From Deroplatys truncata (Eukaryota > Arthropoda > Insecta > Mantodea > Mantidae): a DNA stretch of 64,000 nucleotides. Position numbers and translations under genes: made by a program. This document shows, one piece after another, positions 22,471-34,107 of the stretch (positions are counted from its first letter, which is position 1; every line of letters starts with the position of its first letter). Below the pieces are notes generated by a model that was given only the letters and a program-made list of their open reading frames with translations, did not search any database and had not been told where the DNA came from. The stretch spans positions 231,267,152-231,331,151 of the forward strand of contig CM060981.1 in assembly GCA_030765065.1 (NCBI GenBank), read 5' to 3'.

Positions 22471-23368
22471 AAAAAAAAAAATCTGATGTGTTACACTCAC
22501 ATGACTTTCTCTACTCTTGTACAATCTATTTTTACAAACGCCTATTCTCCATATGCTTTATGTTAATCGAGATATCGAGATGTCAATCTTATTGCTAATT
22601 TTCTTGTAGATGCAAGGGGAATATGGTAGCTTTTAAGCGATGGTCAAATATTTTAACGCTGGTTGCTATGTGTCGAATTCCATTCTCTTTGCAAGTCCAG
22701 GACATAAAAAAATGAATAACGAATTTGAGAAAAAGTATAAGTATTGGAAAATTTAAGGGAATAACAAGCAATATCTCGAAAACGGTTCACTCAACAAAAG
22801 AAATGTATATAACATAAGTTGTGTATTTTAACGAGATCAACATTTTTTGTGTAGTAAAATTTTGTCTATCTCTTATGGTTTACCAGTTATGCAAAAGTCG
22901 TTCACAATGAAGAATACTTTTGGAGACATTCCCAGAAAATTCGAGATATACATTTCATTTCTCATGGCATTATCTTAAACATATGATATTTTAAACAAAA
23001 TCGTTAGAGCCATTTTTGAGAAAATTAAAATTTTCGAAAAATGTTCCATGTAAAGGGTAGTCTGGGGTGGGGGGATTTTCTTGAAAACCTTCGTGTCGCA
23101 TCTCTGGAAGATACTGAACCTAAATACCAAGTTTGGTGTTTATCCGACTGTTCGTTTTTGAGTTATGCTGTTCACACACACACAGACACACACACAGACA
23201 CACACACACACAGACACACAGACACACACACGGACATGTTTCCAAAAATGCTTTTTTTGGATTCAGGAGGTCTCAAAACATGTATTTCCGGTGAAATCTC
23301 GGTATCGAATTTTTGGGTGGAATGCAATACTTCCCCTACTTACTATACGTAGTAGAGAAAGTAAAAAC
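22471..23368 (-). mobile_element. HINE-like element, full-length inner copy
   Basis: It runs from AAAATCTGATGTG to GTAGAGAAAGTAAAAA, about 898 bp, with an intact ATGTG-TTACACT-CACAT hairpin, a CAGACACACA array and the full 5' palindrome. It reads in the opposite direction to its host copy. Confidence 0.9.
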
Positions 23369-23384
23369 AGGTTTAGACAAAGGC

Positions 23385-23386
<2 letters not shown>

Positions 23387-23431
<45 letters not shown>
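23387..23431. repeat. (GT)n microsatellite of a HINE-like copy
   Basis: Pure GT run at the position where every full HINE-like copy carries its dinucleotide array; it belongs to the outer copy. Confidence 0.9.
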
Positions 23432-23433
<2 letters not shown>

Positions 23434-23959
23434 TGATCAACATAACTCAAAAGCGAAAAGTCGGATAAATACCAAACTTTGTATTTAGGTTCAGTATTTT
23501 TCAAAATGCGACACGAAGACTTTCGAAAATCCCCTACCTCACACTACTCTTTACATGGAACATTTTTGGAAAATTTTGATTTTCTCAAAAATGGCTCTAA
23601 CGATTTTGATTAAAATATCATATATTTAAGATATTTTCATGACAAATAAAATGTATATCTTGAACTTTCTGGGAATGTCCCCAAAAGCCCTCTTCTTTCT
23701 CAATGGTCTTTTCATAACTGTAAACCGTAAGAGATAGGCACAATTTTACTACGCAAAAAATTTAGAGCTCGCTCGTTAAAACACACAATTTATGTCATAC
23801 GCATTTTTGTTTTGTGGAGTGAACCTTTTCCGAAATATTCCTTGTTATTTGCTTGAATTTTCCAATAGTTATACTTTTCCTCAAGTGGGAATTCGTTATT
23901 TGTTTTTTTATGTCCTGGATATACAAAGAGAAGAAAGCTTCACATAGCAACCAGCTCTT

Positions 23960-24144
23960 TTTTTTTTTAAAAAAAAGAAGTTCCCTTGTACCCAGTTTAT
24001 GCTACTGTGTTTTACTGTTTTCATACCGCTTATTTCCGCAACACACATACATACACAAACACCCATGCCCGTGGCGGGACTCGAACCCGCGACCCTAAGC
24101 TTAGGGGAGCGACCACTCCAGCGACCACGGCTACGAGGGCCGGC
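23960..24144 (-). mobile_element. Short tRNA-headed SINE, about 185 bp
   Basis: On the minus strand the head reads GCCGTGGTCGCTGGAGTGG, and the T-arm GCGGG-TTCGAGT-CCCGC is perfect. A short body leads to an A-rich tail that appears as the T/A run near 23960. The surrounding HINE-like sequence resumes at CTCTTAAAAG. It is a third SINE type, unlike the 290- and 500-bp families. Confidence 0.7.
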
Positions 24145-24290
24145 ATCTCTTAAAAGATTTCACTGTCGCTTAAAGCCATACGATCATTTCTGCAAATGGT
24201 TTATCTCGATTAACATGAAGCATATGGAGAATAAGCGTTTGTAAAAATAGTTTGTATAAGAATAGAAAAGTCATGGGAGTGTAACAAATT

Positions 24291-24972
24291 TTATTATTTT
24301 AATTCCTGGTGTAATAATATCACGAGATAACTACACATTATGGTCACGGATTTTCATGTAGGATTCATAGCTAATTACATCATCTTGCAGGGTTGATTGC
24401 GTATGATTTGTAACAGAATGCCCAGGTGTGCGACCTCCAAGCAGAGAAGGCACATGAAAACTAAATAAATCCAGGAAACGGCTTCAGTTCTCGATAGGAA
24501 CCAAAATTAAAGGGGCACATGTTTGTGGAGAAGAAATTAGACGAAATTTGTGAACGATTAAAACTCTTGTCAAAAATGTCTGCGAATGTCATGTCATTTT
24601 AATGAGTTCAGCGTAGGGAGGTAATTAATTCTTACATTTGAACTATAGAAGATCCTGTTCTTCACGAACTGCTGTCATGTAGTAAGCAGAGTCTACTAGA
24701 TTTCTATAACTGAATTTTAGGAATTGATCTAAATTTAATAATATTCTCTGAGAAGCATGGTTCCAATTATGAGGAATAAACGATATTGGAACAAGGAAGA
24801 ATCGAGGAAACCCCATTACCTCAGAACGAAATCTCTCATAAGATCAGTTTGTGTATCGTACGTAAAATAAAATGAATTTATTTCCGGTGTTTCGTAAAGT
24901 ACTTTTCGTAAGTCTGTTTTCTTATTTTTATGCTCCGTAGATATTTTTGTGTAGTGATCGTATAGGTCATTC
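24291..24972. other. Unassigned sequence
   Basis: AT-rich, no long open frame, no repeat shared with the rest of the window that I can see. Confidence 0.35.
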
Positions 24973-24983
24973 CGTGAGAGGGT

Positions 24984-25273
24984 GTCTTCCTCTGTGGTGT
25001 AGTGGTTACCATGTTACTCTCTAGTGGTTCAAACTTGGCGGAGGGCGATGAATTTTTCCGGGCGCAAAACTCCTTAGCATAGTTTCCTTCGGAAGGGAAG
25101 TAAAGCCGGCGGTCACGTGTCGTAGATTTACGGCACGTAAAAGAACCTTAAGCCTGATAAAGAGGCCTCTGAGCAAAGTTTCCGGCCTTTCACGCCCAAT
25201 ATAGAATGGAACGCTAAGGACCACAGCAGTTAAAGAGCGTCCATAAATAAAACTCAATTTAATTTCTAATTTT
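24984..25273 (+). mobile_element. tRNA-headed SINE, 290 bp
   Basis: Second copy of the family at 2579-2876: head CCTCTGTGGTGTAGTGG, body GATTTACGGCACG, AAGCCTGATAAAGAG and CACGCCCAATATAGAATGG. A perfect 11-bp duplication CGTGAGAGGGT (24973-24983 and 25274-25284) fixes the ends. The B box (GGTTCAAACTTGG) is weaker than in the first copy. Confidence 0.9.
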
Positions 25274-25396
25274 CGTGAGAGGGTTGTTTCTTTATGTGTT
25301 TATAGCCTTTAATATTCCATTACATGGATAACTCGCCACGTTGGTACCAAACGGGCTGTTGGGGGTCGGCTTGCTGAAGCTGTAAACGTGTCATAT

Positions 25397-25585
25397 TTTT
25401 ACTTTCTCTACAACCTACTATAGCAGATGAGAAGTATCGTATTTCACCTAAAACTCGATATCGAGGTTTCACCGGAAATGCACATCTCAGGATCCCCTGA
25501 AACCATAAAGAGCATTTTTGGAAGAAGAAGAAGAAGAAGAAGAAGAAAAAGAAGGTCCGTGGGTTTGTGTGTGGGTTGTCCTTGT
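25397..25585 (+). mobile_element. HINE-like 5'-terminal fragment
   Basis: TTTTTACTTTCTCTACAACC, the TTTCACCGGAAATG block and AGCATTTTTGGAAG are followed by a GAA run (25519-25555) in place of the next bases, then a short TG block. The rest of the element is missing. Confidence 0.7.
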
Positions 25586-25904
25586 TAACAAATATATAAT
25601 CTCTTTTGTCGAGTGTACTGTCGTTGATCCCTTCGCCATATTAGCTCAGCTGTTTCACGCTCTCTTGCGATTGGCTGCTGTTTGTGTTTCAGTTTGTCGT
25701 TATGATTGACGCCTTGACAAATTAATCACACTAGCTTTATGCTTAAGTTTTACGTTGGTATGTTCAGCGTTTAATTTTCATTGTGAATGGCCCTAAAGCA
25801 GTCACCGGCAGGATTTGTCTGATCGAGCTCTGCCCTTGCTCGCCATTGGCTGAGAGTCCCAACGCGGATCTTGGGATAATGGAACTAAACATACAGCAGA
25901 TGAA

Positions 25905-27065
25905 ATTATCTAACGTGAAAGTCCAATAACAGTGAACCAGTATTCTACATTTTTAGCATTACAAAGTACTTACATCCATGGAATTACAGACATATTTATT
26001 ACAATTTATCAGAACATTTATCACACATAGTTCTACATTACACTAACATAGAAAACGTTATCTCTCATCTATTTGATTAATATAATTATTTTGTACATAT
26101 ATGTATAGTAACTTAACCAGAAGGAATAAAACAGAAACGCTGGTTCCATGTTTAACTGATCAACGCTTAACGTAACAGGAACAATATTGTATTTCAGAAC
26201 ACAAACCCAAGACAGATAATACAAACAGCAGAATTTAAGATATAATTGTTTGGAAATAATTTATAAGTAAGTAATAGCAATCATAGAATGGAATAAAATG
26301 AAACTGTAACTTGAATTAAGTGTTTTATTTTGTTGTTGCTAAGTTTGCCCTTCATCAATCTGAGGATATTTGGGCTGATATTTTGTGCTGCCTTGATTCT
26401 GAGAATTGCATTTAGATTTTCATCAAACAGGTTACTTTGCTGTCACGTGTTCTTAATTTCAAACCAAAGAAAAGCTGCTTACATATATTAGTGGTACCGA
26501 ACATGCACAAGGTTTTAGCTGCGTTTTAGGCGAGGAAATCGTAAACAAGGAAAACATTGGCAAAAATCAACCATGTCCACTTTGTTATTAAACGTGTCTT
26601 TCAGTTCTCTGTCACATTCTAAGTCAATAATTTCTAACTGTAAGTTTGCAGCAACCGAACCAACATTTACTGAGGGTAGCAAATATTTTAAATTGGTTAC
26701 TAGATCTTTCAAGTCCTGGAATTGTATTTCAAATTTTCCTGCAATGTAGTAAGAATTTCTGCATACTCTTTAAAGTCATGCTGGGCACCAACTTGGTAAA
26801 TATTATTTGCATGTTGATGTTCCCACAATTGAAGTTTCATTTTGAAAGCCTTCATTTTATCTCACATCTGCCATTTCCCTTGCAGAGGCACATTAAGTGC
26901 GTTCAAATGCAAAGTTAAGTCAGCAAGCAACTCAAGATCACATATCCGCTTTGAATCCTTGAAAACCCACTACATTGGCAAGTTGTCCTCAGTTGAGACG
27001 TCACCTATCGCTGCCCGGCGGACGTCCCTTGGCTCTGCCTGCTGCCCTTTCCTCAAAAGTAGCTT
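25905..27065 (-). pseudogene. hAT-type transposase remnant, copy 1
   Basis: Minus-strand translation gives ADLTLHLNALNVPLQGK, KMKAFKMKLQLWEHQ, QHDFKEYAEI, NLQLEIIDLECDRELKDTF, then FCQCFPCLRFPRLK (26515-27000). This order and wording are typical of the C-terminal half of ZBED/GTF2IRD2-like hAT transposases. Several stops interrupt it. Sequence down to about 25905 is non-coding and is shared, with gaps, with 39205-41515. Confidence 0.75.
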
Positions 27066-29218
27066 ACCTGCCGGCCCTAAAGACTAGTAAAGTTTCCGAG
27101 TAGTATGTATGATGGATATGGGCAAGAGAACGAATATACACATATAAAACATTCTGTCTATACGAATAATAGAAATAGAATCTGGTGCAGTTAGATAGGT
27201 GTTGAAGTCCTTCTAATGATAGCTTGCTCAAAACACGACAACTGTACAATGTAGTGTTGTACAACTGTGTTTCAAAATCGTCGAGGTGGTTAGTTTTCAA
27301 GGGTTGCTATACCGGAAATATATTTCTTATAGATATCTCCATGAATAGAAATTCAGGAGAATCCGAGTACTTACCGTCTTTTTTAATATAGAGTCAACTG
27401 AAAAATTCAATGCCACAACCGGAATTTGAACACGGTTCTCCCGCTCTTCGTGCGGTTGCTGTAATCATTGAGTTAGTGGGACACAATTACCTAACTAGCT
27501 CAAATTATTTCCCAGATTGACCAACAAGGCATCTTACTTATAGGGATTTTTTTTCGACGTTGGTGAAGTGGTTTTTTTCTTTACCTGTGATGATATTATC
27601 GTTGTTGTGTCCGGTCCAGCAGATCGTCGCAGTTGTTGGGTCCAGGTTGAATCTCAGGGTCGACCCTTCTCTTCTCGGCTATGAAAAGTAATTGTGGGTA
27701 ATGTCCAAGGATACAGGATTCAGGTATATGGTGCACCAAAGGAAAAACACGATAATTCACTTTCATTAAAGCTATCAGAATCACTATGCCGCACTAAAAA
27801 TATTCCCTTTGCTAATCTGCCGTTCTTTTGTTTTTACTTCTCCGACATACTCGTGTACATGGTTCTCGCGCGGCGATTTATGATCTATCACTTGACTTCT
27901 TTTCAACGCCAGAATTAGTCATACATTTAGTACTTTCCTTGTTTAACTGCTTATAGATTACAATACTTTACCATGTGTCATTATTTTCAATCACTGATAT
28001 AGACTGCGAGGAATTAAAATCTCCTCTCGCGAAACGTAACTGTTACATAATTTCTGAGAGCCACCGGACTCGACTTGTTACACATAGATTTATACGTCGA
28101 ACTCGACTGCAACCACTGAACTGACTTTTTCATCCCCGACTGGCAGCATACCTACGTGATTTCCACACGTCGCCAACCTTTATCGTCTTCCCATTGGTTA
28201 TTTTCCTTTCTGCTAATCTTTTGTGATTTCTAATTGGTTACTTCAAACATTTTATATTTTTAACTGACTTTTAAAAGACGCTGTGTATCCCAAACGGCTC
28301 GCTGAAGCCCCTAACTGTACACAATAGACTACACGTCACCCACGCTACCGTGTTTGAAATATAACAAAGACACGAACGGTCTCTAAATTTTCTGCGGAAA
28401 ACCTTGCAAGTAACACCACCTGATTACGGGCTCATTTATTAATTAATATATACAAGGTTTATAACATAATGGTAGTTTTCTACGGGCTTTCTAATGGTGC
28501 TAACGTCAATTTCATAATGCCAAAACTCTGGAATTTTGTCAAATTTGATTTTTATTAACATTTGATCATATATTAATAAGTGCCATTTAACAATTTCTTT
28601 TCTGACCATCATAAACATCGCCTAGAATCCTTGATAATGGTTAGGGAGGCTCTGAGCGTTGGCATGCGCCGCCTACAGCTATTATGGAGGATGCTTTAAA
28701 TTTTAAAATGTATATCACTGTCTTACAAAATGAAATTAAGGTATAATAACGCGAAAAGTAAATAATTTCATAGCATATAAAATACGAGTATTCAGTTACA
28801 AAAGAAGATGGAGTAAATGCATACATGGAGTTCAAAAGCAAAAGAAATTCTCCAAACGTAATTGCAGTGGTTGACCTGGCAGTAAATCGTGGCTTTAGGC
28901 GCGTGGGATTACCAGTTAGTCTAGATCGCAAAGCTTATAGGAAAGTATCTCTATTTAATAGCAGTCCTCAGCCACTTAAGCTTCTCATTTTCCACTAGAC
29001 GACTTTCTTCAGTAATAACACGAATGCTGATAAATTTCCGCCGATTTAATTGAGGTAAACGAATGCTTGTTGTCTGATAATTATTTTGAGACCGAAGGTC
29101 GACAAATAACTATCACAACAAGCATGATTTTGAAAGTTGAATTAAATTACCCAAGAAGTGTTATAAGACGAGAGCGATTCGGTAAGATAATAAAAATGCG
29201 TTTTTGTACTATTTAGTA
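27066..29218. other. Unassigned sequence with one tRNA-like fragment
   Basis: About 2.1 kb, mostly without recognisable features. 27410-27500 on the minus strand resembles a SINE head (A-box-like CCCACTAACTCAATG, B-box GTTCAAATTCC). The remaining open frames are under 100 codons and match nothing I know. Confidence 0.35.
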
Positions 29219-29698
29219 CAGGGTTATTAAAAAAAAGGAACAGAATTTAAATATTTATTTCTAATGAACGACAATAGATAGCGACACATACGAAACATCA
29301 TTGAATAGAGGAAAATTCAAGGTTTAAAGTTCCAATCTATTAGTTCCATTCAGTGCCTATAGGGACGTTGTGTTTGTTTACGAGAAAATGGCGACCCCAC
29401 AGGAAAAGTCGTTTTGTATGCTGCATTATGCAAAGAGTGACTCCATTGTTTCATCGCAGCGTGCATTTCGTTGCCTCGTCATAAAAATTTAGAATTAATA
29501 CAATAAATTCGTAGAAGATGGTTGCGTATGCAAACGGAAAAGTACTGGTCGTCCTCGCATAACAAATGGTGCTCATTTTGAACACACAAAATAAAATGTT
29601 GTACTTCTCTCTATTCAGTGTATCGAATGTGTCGCCATCTACTGTCATTCATTAGAAATTAATATTTAAAGTCTGTTCCTTCTTTTTGAATAATCCTG
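29219..29698 (+). mobile_element. Mariner-type deletion derivative, 480 bp
   Basis: Inverted terminal repeats of roughly 100 bp (CAGGGTTATT at 29219, AATAATCCTG at 29689) are flanked by TA (29217-29218, 29699-29700). Inside, the start of a transposase remains: MATPQEKSFCMLHYAK from 29388, then SQRAFR, a stop, and CVCKRKSTGRPR. Everything from the catalytic core on is deleted. It is the intact counterpart of the LINE-split element at 15760-18543. Confidence 0.85.
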
Positions 29699-29714
29699 TA
29701 TAATCATCGAATAC

Positions 29715-30213
29715 GAGTGAGGTGGCAGGCAGTAGCTCGTGACTCGCATTCGGAAGATCGTGGGTTTGATTCCCTCGGTCGACCTTTATGACCCATGGGT
29801 TTTTGGGTGGTTTCCCCGGGTCGCTAGGCGAATGCTGGGAATGTTAATTACATTCCCCGGATTTCTTATCCCTCCATTTCACCTCCTTTCTCATTTCACT
29901 CCACCTTTCGTCTGCTTGGTTTTTCTCAAGGTTGCAAGTGTCGGCGGGAGTCTCGGCATTGCATGGCAGGGAAAAAGGATGTTCTCTGTAAACCTTCGTC
30001 CTCATGGCGGTCTGCGAGTCCCGGGCCCCCAGGTGGGGGGGCCGGATATACCAGCTGCCACCGGGGAGTTTCAACCTGGAAAATGTAGACCTTCCCTTTG
30101 TGCTGATTCGCCGCCCTCTGTCTCCTTTCACCTCACCCTTCCTCCTGGGGGCCTAGACACAAAACATCTCTTAGGTCGAGGTGCTAAGTCCCCTTCCGCT
30201 CCTGGTCATACGC
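29715..30213 (+). mobile_element. Long tRNA-headed SINE, 499 bp
   Basis: Head GAGTGAGGTGGCAGGC with B box GTGGGTTTGATTCCC; body CCCATGGGTTTTTGGGTGG, CGCTAGGCGAATGC and a GC-rich distal third. The target duplication is TATAATCATCGAATAC (29699-29714) and a slightly diverged repeat from 30214. The site starts at the TA of the preceding mariner-type element, so the SINE came later. Confidence 0.85.
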
Positions 30214-30232
30214 TATAATCACTGAATAATAC

Positions 30233-30824
30233 GAAGCCACAGAACGAATAAGAAACCAGGTTCTTGGAGCTACCGCAAAACTAGAAACAGGCCCCAATCT
30301 ATGAGACAAATACTGCAGATAACCAAGAATGTAGATATTGAACCTTAGATTAGAAACCAAGAAGAGCACAACATTTTTAGTCTATGGTGCTTAAAGGGAA
30401 ACCTGCTTCCGAAGTACTACTGCTACCACCACTATCACTACTGCTGATTAGTTTTAAGTGTAGACAACTTAGAGACAGTTATTACAAGAAGCCGTCAAGC
30501 ATGAAATGTAGTGAAAACCCTTGCAAAAGTAATAATGACGACCAAAGAAAAGGACAAAACAAATAAAGTAGGTAGCTGCCACTTTTAAGTAATGGCATCA
30601 GAGTTCCAAAATGGTATGCGGATATGGTAGTGGTTTTTTAGTTGGTGGGAATCCAACTCGCCAAGCTAATGTCTTTCTAAGATTTTCCCATTGCCGAAAA
30701 AAAAGCTGCTGCTGCATCACTGAAGTGTCCTACTGTTTCATCTTGTATTATGCGGCATTAGATCTGTTACCACTTCAGCTGAACCTCACTTACCCGTCAT
30801 TCACTCCTATGTTTGTCTCATAGA
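30233..30824. other. Unassigned sequence
   Basis: No recognised feature; short open frames only. Confidence 0.3.
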
Positions 30825-31784
30825 CAGAATGTAATAAAAATGTATGGCACAAATTGCAGGACACATTCCTCACAATAGACGAAAAAATTATGTTATATGA
30901 ACATGGGGCTGGAAACGCTTTGTTTCCATGTTACAACTCATTTTCTTCAACTCATTAATCATGGGAAACGCACACGAACAGAATGTTAGAATCATGGGGA
31001 ACATGCACCCTTGGTTACGTCTGGTTACGTTGTCATTATCGTAGGTGCACCGCCAGTGTTTTGTTTTACATGTCCCTGTTCCCATGCGACTAACATCATT
31101 GATTGTTTACAGGTAACATCAACTGTTCCAGTGAGCAGTACGACCTTGACAAGCACACGGGTTACTACGTACTAGTAGAGTTGACCACAGACTTGACTCG
31201 TGTAATGGCAGTGTAGAGAAATGCAGAGATGGCAGATGTCCATTTGATGTATGGATTAGCAGACGGCAATGACGCTTGCGCTCAACGTTTGTACCGGGAG
31301 AGATTTTCAGGACGAAGGTGCCCCGACAGGAAAACATTTGAAGCCATTGATCGTCGTCTTAGGGAACATGGGGCATTTCAGTCTGATACTCGCAACCTGT
31401 GGAGGCCTAGAAGGACGACGACACCGCAACGGGAGGTGGCAATTCTTCAGGCAGTTGACGACGACCCTAGTGACAGTACAAGACAAGTAGCTGCAACAAT
31501 GAATGTTGCCCACATGACTGGCGAGTGTTACACGAGATCCAGCTGTATCCATACTATTTAGAGAGTGTATGCAGGCACTATCAGCAGCTGATTTTCCTGC
31601 AGTTGCATGCGGTATGCTGGTACGTTCTAATTTTGTGTGTTTACCATGATTAATGAGTTGGAGACAATGAGTTGTAACATGTAAACAAAGCGTTTCCAGA
31701 CCCATGTTCATATAAAATAATTTCTTTGTCTACGTGTGAGGAATGTGTTCTGAAATTTGTGCTGTACATTTTTGTTACATTCTG
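30825..31784 (+). mobile_element. Mariner-type element with very long inverted repeats
   Basis: The ends CAGAATGTAATAAAAATGTA (30825) and TACATTTTTGTTACATTCTG (to 31784) begin inverted repeats of about 160 bp, sharing GGAAACGCTTTGTTT and CAACTCATTAATCATGG. TA follows the right end. The interior is short and contains the N-terminal part of a transposase only, so this is a non-autonomous derivative. Confidence 0.85.
31229..31561 (+). pseudogene. Mariner-type transposase N-terminus
   Basis: The first ~50 residues are a DUF4817-type helix-turn-helix: MADVHLMYGLADGN, then RLYRERFSGRRCPDRKTFE. A second HTH-like stretch follows (REVAILQAVDDDPS, TRQVAATMNVAHMT). The frame ends where the DDE/D core should begin; the catalytic domain is deleted between here and the right inverted repeat. 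Confidence 0.85.
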
Positions 31785-31786
31785 TA

Positions 31787-32898
31787 TACGCTCATTTTTA
31801 GACAGCGAACTCGGTCTATTAATAGTTCTTTCAATTTTACTTTTTTCGGTTGTACGTTTTCTCATTAGTACGTCACATTTGTCTAGTCCCCACTGAGCCA
31901 GATTGCTCCTCCCCATTCATAGACATTACTACGCTGGTTTCGGTTTGGGAAACTCTCTGCTATGCTGAACATTGTGTAGTGGATTCCTTCTGTCTACCTA
32001 GGCGAAATTATCAGCGGCAACAGCTCGCTGTATTATCGGCTGGGTTCCTGTAGAAAACCTCTTAGTATATGTCAGCGTAGAGAAGTGTAAACGTGACGGT
32101 GTGTCACTCCATGACGTCAGCATCACGTGAGGGGAAGGCTTGAGCCACCCCGGGCATCAAGAGAACGAGTAATATAGTCTACAGTCTTGAGATCGACGTC
32201 GTGAAGAAGAGAAGCCTTAAGCTCAGGTCTAGGGAAACAATATGGTGCACATGCTAAAATTTCGGCCTTTTCAAAATTCGACACGAAACATCTTTGTAAG
32301 TACTTCTCAAAATTTAGCATTAGAGCGTATGCCGATTTAACTTGGAACTGTGGAATTGCGGGAGAATAATTATTTTTTGTATACAATTGTAAAACTTGCA
32401 ACGCACGTAAATATGGTAAGAAGAACTAATAGCTTGAGGGCAAATTAGTAAAGGTGTTTCTTTTGCATTGTAATGTTAAAACGTATTACATTTCTTTGAG
32501 AAAGAATACATATTATTGTATGGAGTAGGAATCGAAAACCTAATTGAGTTTGTTGTAGAAGCCTTAAATTATATTCCTTCCTGCTTTACCAATAATTTAA
32601 AAAATTAAATCCTCTGGGACACTTCAAGTTTGAAGTGTAGACAATAGGCCTAGCACTTTGTATTATGTATTATATCAGCATAGTGAACTTATCTTCCATA
32701 TATTCTATAGATCACATTTAAAATAAAATCAAGATCCACATTTATAATATTGTAGGAGAATCATGATAGAACATTTTAGTAAAAAATAAGCCTACGACAT
32801 TTTCGTGCTACACCACATATGAAATATACTATTTACTTACTCATTTATGGGTTATGCTTGTGTTATGTCAATATATATTATGCATGCTTTCTGTATGG
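31787..32898. other. Unassigned sequence
   Basis: About 1.1 kb, AT-rich, no long open frame or repeat match. It separates the mariner-type and Tc1 elements. Confidence 0.35.
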
Positions 32899-32900
32899 TA

Positions 32901-34105
32901 CACTATATGATCAAAGGTATACACACACCCCACAAATATACGTTTTTCATCTTAGGTGCATGGTGCTGCCAACTACTGCCTGGTACTCATTATCCGCAAC
33001 CTCAGTAGTCATTAGACATCGTGAAAAACCAGAATGGGACGCTCCGTGGAACTCACGGACTTCGAACGTGGTCAGGTGATTAGGTGTCACTTGTGTCAGA
33101 AGTCTGTACGCAGGATTTCCACACTCCTAAACATACCTAGGTCCACTGTTTCTGATGTGATAGTGAAGTGGAAACGTGAAGGGACATGTACAGCACAAAA
33201 GCGTACAGGCCGGCCTCGTCTGTTGACTGACAGAGACCGCCGATATTTGAAGAGGGTCGTAAAGAGTAATAGGCAGACATCTATCCAGACCATCACATAG
33301 GAATTCCAAACTGCATCAGGATCCACTCCAAGTACTATGGCGTGAGCTGAGAAACCTTGGATTCCATGGTCGAGTGGCTGCTCATAAGCCACACATCACG
33401 CAGGAAAATGCCAAACGACGCCTCGCTTGGTGTAAGGAGCGTCAACATTACACGATTGAACAGAGGCAAAACATTGTGTGGAGTGACGAATCACGGTACA
33501 CAATGTGGCGATCCGATGGCAGGGTGTGGATATGGCGAATACCCGGTGAACGTCATCTGCCAGCGTGTGTAGTGCCAACAGTAAAATTCAAAGGTGGTGG
33601 TGTTATGGTGTGGTCGTGTTTTTCCTGGAGGGGCTTGCATCCCTTGTTGTTTTGCGTGGCACGATCACAGCGCAGATCTACATTGATATTTTAAGCACCT
33701 TCTTGCTTCCCACTGTTGAAGAGCAATTCGGGGATGCCGATTGCATCTTTCAACGCGATCGAGCACCTGCTCATTCTGCACGAGCTGTGGCGGAGTGGTT
33801 ACACGACAATAACATCCCTGTAATGGACTGGCCTGCACAGAGTTCTGACTTGAATCCTATAGAACACCTTTGGGATGTTTTGGAACTCCGACTTCCTGCC
33901 AGGCCTCGCCGACCTCAGTTCCGCACTGCCATTCCCCAAGAAACCTTCCAGCACCTGATTGAAAGTATGCCTGCGAGAGTGAACGCTGTCATCAAGGCTA
34001 AGGGTGGGCCAACACCATACTGACTTCCAGCATTACCGATGAAGGGCGCCACGAACTTGTACGTCATTTTCAGCCAGGTGTCTGGATACTTTTGATCACG
34101 CAGTG
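32901..34105 (+). mobile_element. Tc1-like element, 1205 bp
   Basis: Inverted ends CACTATATGATCAAAGGTAT (left) and, reading inward, CACTGCGTGATCAAAAGTAT (right) extend over about 29 bp. TA duplications flank both (32899-32900, 34106-34107). Length and layout are those of a full Tc1 element with one transposase gene, which is broken. Confidence 0.93.
33034..34023 (+). pseudogene. Tc1 (DD34E) transposase, three lesions
   Basis: The N-terminus shows two HTH motifs (LTDFERGQVIRCHL, STLLNIPRSTVSDVI) and the GRPR linker. The catalytic triad is readable: D in WSDESRY (about 33480), D in RDRAPAH (about 33765) and E in NPIEHLW, with 34 residues between the second D and E. A stop lies at 33298-33300, a frameshift near 33330-33370, and another in a G-run near 33630. 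Length matches the family at about 340 codons, so decay is recent. Confidence 0.93.
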
Positions 34106-34107
34106 TA

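Larger units (their letters stand above)
22366..24290 (+). mobile_element. HINE-like outer copy with two insertions
   Basis: 22366-22470 is the 5' end (TTTTTACTTTCCCTGC, palindrome, CCTGAAT). The element resumes at 23369 with the TG array and continues to about 24290. An opposite-strand copy (22471-23368) is inserted in the A-run after CCTGAAT, and a SINE (about 23960-24144) interrupts it near CCAGCTCTT. Confidence 0.85.

Noticed and set aside
23165-23352. Frames rich in alternating Thr/His or Val/Cys across CA/TG arrays
   Set aside because: They are translations of dinucleotide microsatellites (also at 8252, 8408, 10435, 21255, 49680, 49868) and continue into non-coding repeat sequence.
23041-23431. 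CRISPR-like alternation of repeats
   Set aside because: The repetition is dinucleotide arrays and dispersed transposon copies; there are no regularly spaced direct repeats with unique spacers, and the DNA is eukaryotic.
24066-24144. Possible tRNA gene
   Set aside because: A and B boxes and a perfect T-arm are present, but the acceptor stem is imperfect, a body and A-rich tail follow, and it interrupts a transposon. It is a SINE head, as are the heads at 2579, 8297, 15336 and 29715.
25518-25709. Frame with a run of glutamates
   Set aside because: The acidic run is the translation of a GAA microsatellite inside a HINE-like fragment.
29739-30218. 159-codon open frame
   Set aside because: It lies wholly within a SINE bounded by a target duplication, and comparable frames occur in other SINE copies by chance.
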